Part shown: positions 60,001 through 64,000 of the stretch, piece by piece
Position numbering within the stretch: position 1 is the first letter of the stretch
How the letters are laid out: every line of letters begins with the position of its first letter
NCBI GenBank assembly: GCA_000328365.1
Contig: KB308725.1
Coordinates: forward strand, 335,160 to 399,159
Length of the DNA: 64,000 bases
Source of the DNA: Capitella teleta
Taxonomy: Eukaryota; Annelida; Polychaeta; Capitellidae
Reading direction: 5' to 3'
The notes under the pieces: generated by a model
Seen by the model: only the letters and a program-made list of their open reading frames with translations
Databases searched by the model: none
Told to the model about the DNA's origin: nothing
Made by a program: the position numbers and the translations under genes

Positions 60001-60909
60001 GATCAATATTTTACATGATGCATGACATTAAAGATTGTCAATGCTTAAATCTGTAAAACGTTATGATGTTCTTTTTGTGCATTATTATCTCAAATTAATT
60101 CCTCATTTGGTTCGTTTCCTTCTTTCATCCTTTTATTACTCCCCAAAAATTTCCTGTTTACGTCTCTGACTGTGATGTCTTGCTTACTGTTTATTTTTGT
60201 TTTTCTGTCGGGGGTGGGGGGGGATTTCTTTTGCTTGTTAAACTTGTTATGTCTTGTGTACCGCTAGTAATAATGAAGTGGTGAAGGGAGATGGATAATT
60301 AAACAAATGACAAATGACTAAACATATGGAAGGGAGCCACGAACATTATGATTATCAATTCAGACTTCTGATTCACATTTGGTTTGAATAAGTGAACCCC
60401 AATGTAGTATGGCTTATAACAACACCTGAACCAACATCATCCGATTGCACTCAATTAGTGCCTCATTAGCCGGCTGCAAAGATCAATGTGGATGAGCTGT
60501 TAAAATCAACAGAACGAACAGGTTATTAATTCGGATGGATGCCGCAGTTGGATCAATAGTGCTGCTCTCATTGTATACAGATGATGGGCACACCCCTTCT
60601 GCTTTCTTACAATTGTGAGGTCTTTTGATCAATGGGGTGGGGGGGGGCAGTTGCCTAGGCACGATTGATATTTAAGCTTGCAATACTCGGATTGCAACTT
60701 GGTGAAGCTTTCGACCATGATAATCGTTTACCAATATATCACACTCCTAATTTAACAGGTTTCGGAAATGTGCGTTTACCGTTTATAGAGAGTTGGCTGA
60801 TTAGCAGCGCAGAAGGGTCGCGAGGGCTGAGGGCCAAACCCCCTCGTTGAGGCTCCTTCTCACGGAATATTCATTTCATCTGAGGATTGAGTGCGGTGCA
60901 TGGATGAAC

Positions 60910-60959
60910 NNNNNNNNNNNNNNNNNNNNNNNNNNNNNNNNNNNNNNNNNNNNNNNNNN
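60910..60959. other. Assembly gap (50 N)
   Basis: Fifty unknown bases, a round number that suggests a placeholder of unknown true length. Confidence 0.99.
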
Positions 60960-61369
60960 GCAGCTGTGATGAAACACCGAGTTCCCCATCTGTTACAATG
61001 GGCCTCGTCATATCAGCGTGTCCTGCGACTAAACCCTTGGATATTTTTTTATTTTCTTTTCGGAAATAGATAGAATAATCATTTTGCCACCAGTCAGGCG
61101 CGAAAAAAAAATATTTTTCGCTATTTTTCTTATTTTAACAAGCGATTTTCTGGGACACCTACCATGTTTCTCATCCTGAAACAGTAAAAAGGTCAGCCAG
61201 AGTGCACCACGCATGCGCTTTCGTTTCGTAAACAACAAAGATGTCCTTTTATGGCGAAGATGCTCTGCTCTGATTGGCTGAAATCGATAGCTTCACGAGG
61301 GGAACGGAACCAATCAGCCATCAGCCAAACCAAGCCATCAGCTGACGTTTGCCTCCTATACTTCGCAAT

Positions 61370-61529
61370 GGAAGCCATTCTCCCATAGGCGCAATGCTAA
61401 CCCCGATATTCGGAATGCATTATTTCCTTACGCTTGCATCCAGGCATGGTGTTTTTGGCACGGAATGCTATCAATTGGTGCTATGAGTCAATAGAACATC
61501 ACTTAAAATTTAGTTCCCCATCCCTTTAA
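61370..61529 (-). mobile_element. Second copy of the TTAA element (one end)
   Basis: In reverse orientation this matches 1031-1190 almost base for base, from TTAA-AGGGATGGGGAAC to GGGAGAATGGC. The outer end abuts TTAA (61526-61529). Past the shared block the sequence differs from the MITE and continues leftward with CCAAT-type words toward the assembly gap. The opposite terminal repeat is not found and could lie in or beyond the gap. Confidence 0.7.
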
Positions 61530-64000
61530 GTCTTGAGTTACACGAGGAGCGTACCTGGCAGAACAGGTGATTAGTCATCAGCATCATTATCATTTATTTC
61601 AAGAAATCTCCCATTAAAAGAAAATGAAGAAAGGTCGAAGAAAAAAGAAAAAGAAGCAAAAAAAAAAAAAAGAAGCAAATGCACAAATACAACATTATGA
61701 AACAATAACTTAATCGTGATTTACCAATTTCAGTATAGGAGATCAAACATCGGAAAATCACGGTGAATCTCGCCACTACGAATTTTAGCATCATATCTGA
61801 GCTACTTAAATAGATCTGTGATATCAGTTTGTATGTTAGTTCTGATATAGGTCTTGATTTAGGAGTTCCAAACCATTCAACCATGTCTGTTAATTTTCAT
61901 CAAAATACCGGTGAACTCGAGGGGTTTGCTGTTGAAAAGGGAAGTTATTTTTCAATTTTGAGAATGTTTCCAAAAGACTATTGTCGCTTGATACGATCCG
62001 ATCTGATCGACGAATTTACAGAATCGCATTATGAAATCGTTCTCCAAACCAAAACCCTGATAAACCTGGGAAATAAGATTAAAAGATTATTGTGTGCGAT
62101 TTGGCAAACACATTAATTTACGGCATTTCTGCCACTTGTTGGTGGAATGCTGCAAATTCCTGTCTTTGGCCACTTATCAACTCCAGTGTTTTGCATTCCC
62201 CCCAAAGTAATCCCAGTCGTGACAATTTTTGTCTGATTTACGTCAGAGTTGCTAGTTTGTTCAGAGTTGTTTCGCCTGGCAATTGGCTCACTCCACCACG
62301 TCATCCATTTGAGCCTGTTTCGCCGCCAGTATATCTCCTATCCATTTAGCACGTTCTGTCTGCTGTTCTCCCTGTTGCCTCTTTGTGCATGTTGCATCCG
62401 TTTCCCAGTGAAATGTCTCGTCTGGCTCACCGGGTGTTTTTGGCCTCTTGTGTCGCTGCCTGCTGGTGATTAACCGAGATGTCGCTCTTCTGATCCACGC
62501 GGCATGCACACACTGTTACAGAGGGGCTGCATCTTTGCAAACGTTTCCTTTGAACGTCTCTCGATTACCCCGAGTGCAGGTCATTAATTGTGCACATTTC
62601 GAATGCCATGCATGTATGAAACACTCTTGCGAGATGCTTCACGTTTGCAAAATACGCTTTTGCTATAGTATACAGTCACGATTTTTTTTCTCTTGAACGC
62701 TGATGACGCATCAAGTTTAATTATCATGAATTCAAAAGGAATTCTGAAAACATCGAATTTGCCGAGAGAAAAAGTGAGAAAAAAGCAAAGCCCTTCTGAA
62801 TGCCAGGGCACCCGTCAGTCTGTCACTGCAGGTTGATGGCCGTCGTGATGTGATTGCAATCCATGTTTTCTAATCATGATTTATGCCGGTTGCTGAAGCA
62901 GTTTTAATTACTCATGTCTCATCTCGCTGGTTGCCATGGTGATTTCCATAGCAAAGAACGATATCGAGAGTGGTGGTTTCGTTGCTTCTCTTCTTGGTGA
63001 TGCTTCGTCGAGGCATGTTTACATTTAATATTACATGGTTATAGGTTCAACCACAGCTGATCTGCTGATGCCTGCAGACAGGTTGCTGGCTTATCAGGGG
63101 GAACTTTGCTCCTTTGTTATCAGGAGGTGCTCAGCTCATTGGGCATAAATTGTGATTCCTCAGCAGAATTATTCTGCCTTCGGATTAACGGGCTCCTTTG
63201 CCTTTTGCGGGGTTTCTGCGTGTTGTGTATTCCAGGAACCTCGACGTAAACCCAACCTCATGTCTCACGGCGAAATCTAAGCTTCTGAACGTGTTGAATG
63301 TGATTTCATTCTCCTATATTATCAGGAAGTTCAATTCGGAATTATTCTTGTAAATTGGCTTCATATTTACCTGGAATAGAACTCAGTGCCGACATGAACT
63401 GACCTGACCTAATTACCTGTGCCATCGTTGCAATCCAGGACCCGAGATGTCTGATTTCGCTGAAGCAGAGTCTTCCTCTGAGCTAAGATGGGCTTACCGG
63501 AGAAAGCCCTCCGGGTAGGGCACATCCTCCTCCTGTTACACTTGCCTTCCAATCAGTGCCTATTTAGTGCTGTATAACTGACAGCTGTTAACTCTTAATT
63601 CTCACCGTATTCCAACAGGGACGCAAAACAGGATTATTTAAATCCTGTCTTTGATCTGGGAATTCACACCGTTGAAGCTGAATATGAAAACAAATTGATC
63701 ACATTGAAAGTTTGAAATCTAAAATTACAAATTGAGGCTATTTGAGCTGACATTCTCGAAGCATTATGCGGGTACTTCATTTGAGGCTATTTATAATCTT
63801 TGTTTTTCGCGACCTGAGTAGTGAGGATGTTGAGTCAATAAGACCCGTGACGTTTAATCGTGTTGGGACGTGTTATGATTTTTGTTTGAAGATGAGTCAC
63901 TTATGAGATCTCTTCAAGAGCGATTATATCGCCGATATTCAATCGTTCGTTCGATGAGCATCTGTTTGAGTGGCTTTATACTTAAATAATATTGTTGATA
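61530..64000. other. Intergenic to window end
   Basis: An A-rich run lies at 61630-61675. Several short open frames exist on both strands (for example 61829-62116), but none shows a domain or good splice context. No transposon recognised. Confidence 0.4.

Larger units (their letters stand above)
55698..61369. other. Intergenic, no firmly supported gene
   Basis: It contains a candidate minus-strand open segment (56676-57014), repeat copy C3 (59780-60000), a TTACGTAA bZIP-type word at about 58166, a hairpin AGCACAGGT/ACCTGTGCT near 59285-59309, G runs near 60209 and 60640, and the 50-base gap. Confidence 0.4.

Overview
This is animal genomic DNA, AT-rich with many microsatellites and one 50-base assembly gap (60910-60959). 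The genes are spliced with GT-AG introns. Five genes have recognisable features, and all look like those of a non-vertebrate metazoan: an RNF220 RING ligase, an HNK-1/chondroitin-type sulfotransferase, a chitin-binding Tyr/Gly-rich secreted protein, and two small TNF-receptor-like proteins. Several introns are very short (55-58 bases). A marine invertebrate deuterostome (amphioxus, hemichordate or echinoderm grade) is my best guess. A spiralian is not excluded, and no sequence here fixes the species.

Layout. 0.9-1.4 kb: a tRNA-derived SINE interrupted by a TTAA-flanked MITE. 2.0-6.6 kb, minus strand: two tandem receptor genes, each with one cysteine-rich domain of the BCMA/TACI/Grindelwald type, then a membrane segment. 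7.2-10.5 kb: a repeat island with an interspersed repeat, a decayed mariner with intact ends and a P-element (THAP9-like) transposase relic. 10.5-27 kb: no gene I can support. 27.2-32.3 kb, plus strand: a nine-exon RNF220 gene. 32.8-45 kb: mostly intergenic. 45.1-49.7 kb: a compact cluster with the sulfotransferase (+), an unrecognised secreted protein (+) and the chitin-binding protein (-). 50-64 kb: interspersed repeats, an orphan promoter with a 5' exon, a 1.6-kb inverted-repeat element and a second MITE copy.

The genes do not form one pathway. The tandem receptors are the most interesting coding finding. The BCMA/TACI-like cysteine spacing, shared phase-1 splice site and divergent tails suggest a small, locally duplicated family of TNF receptors without death domains. 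Two short words, ATCATAACG and TGACGTCA, also look strongly over-represented. I saw no retrovirus-like or Polinton-like element.
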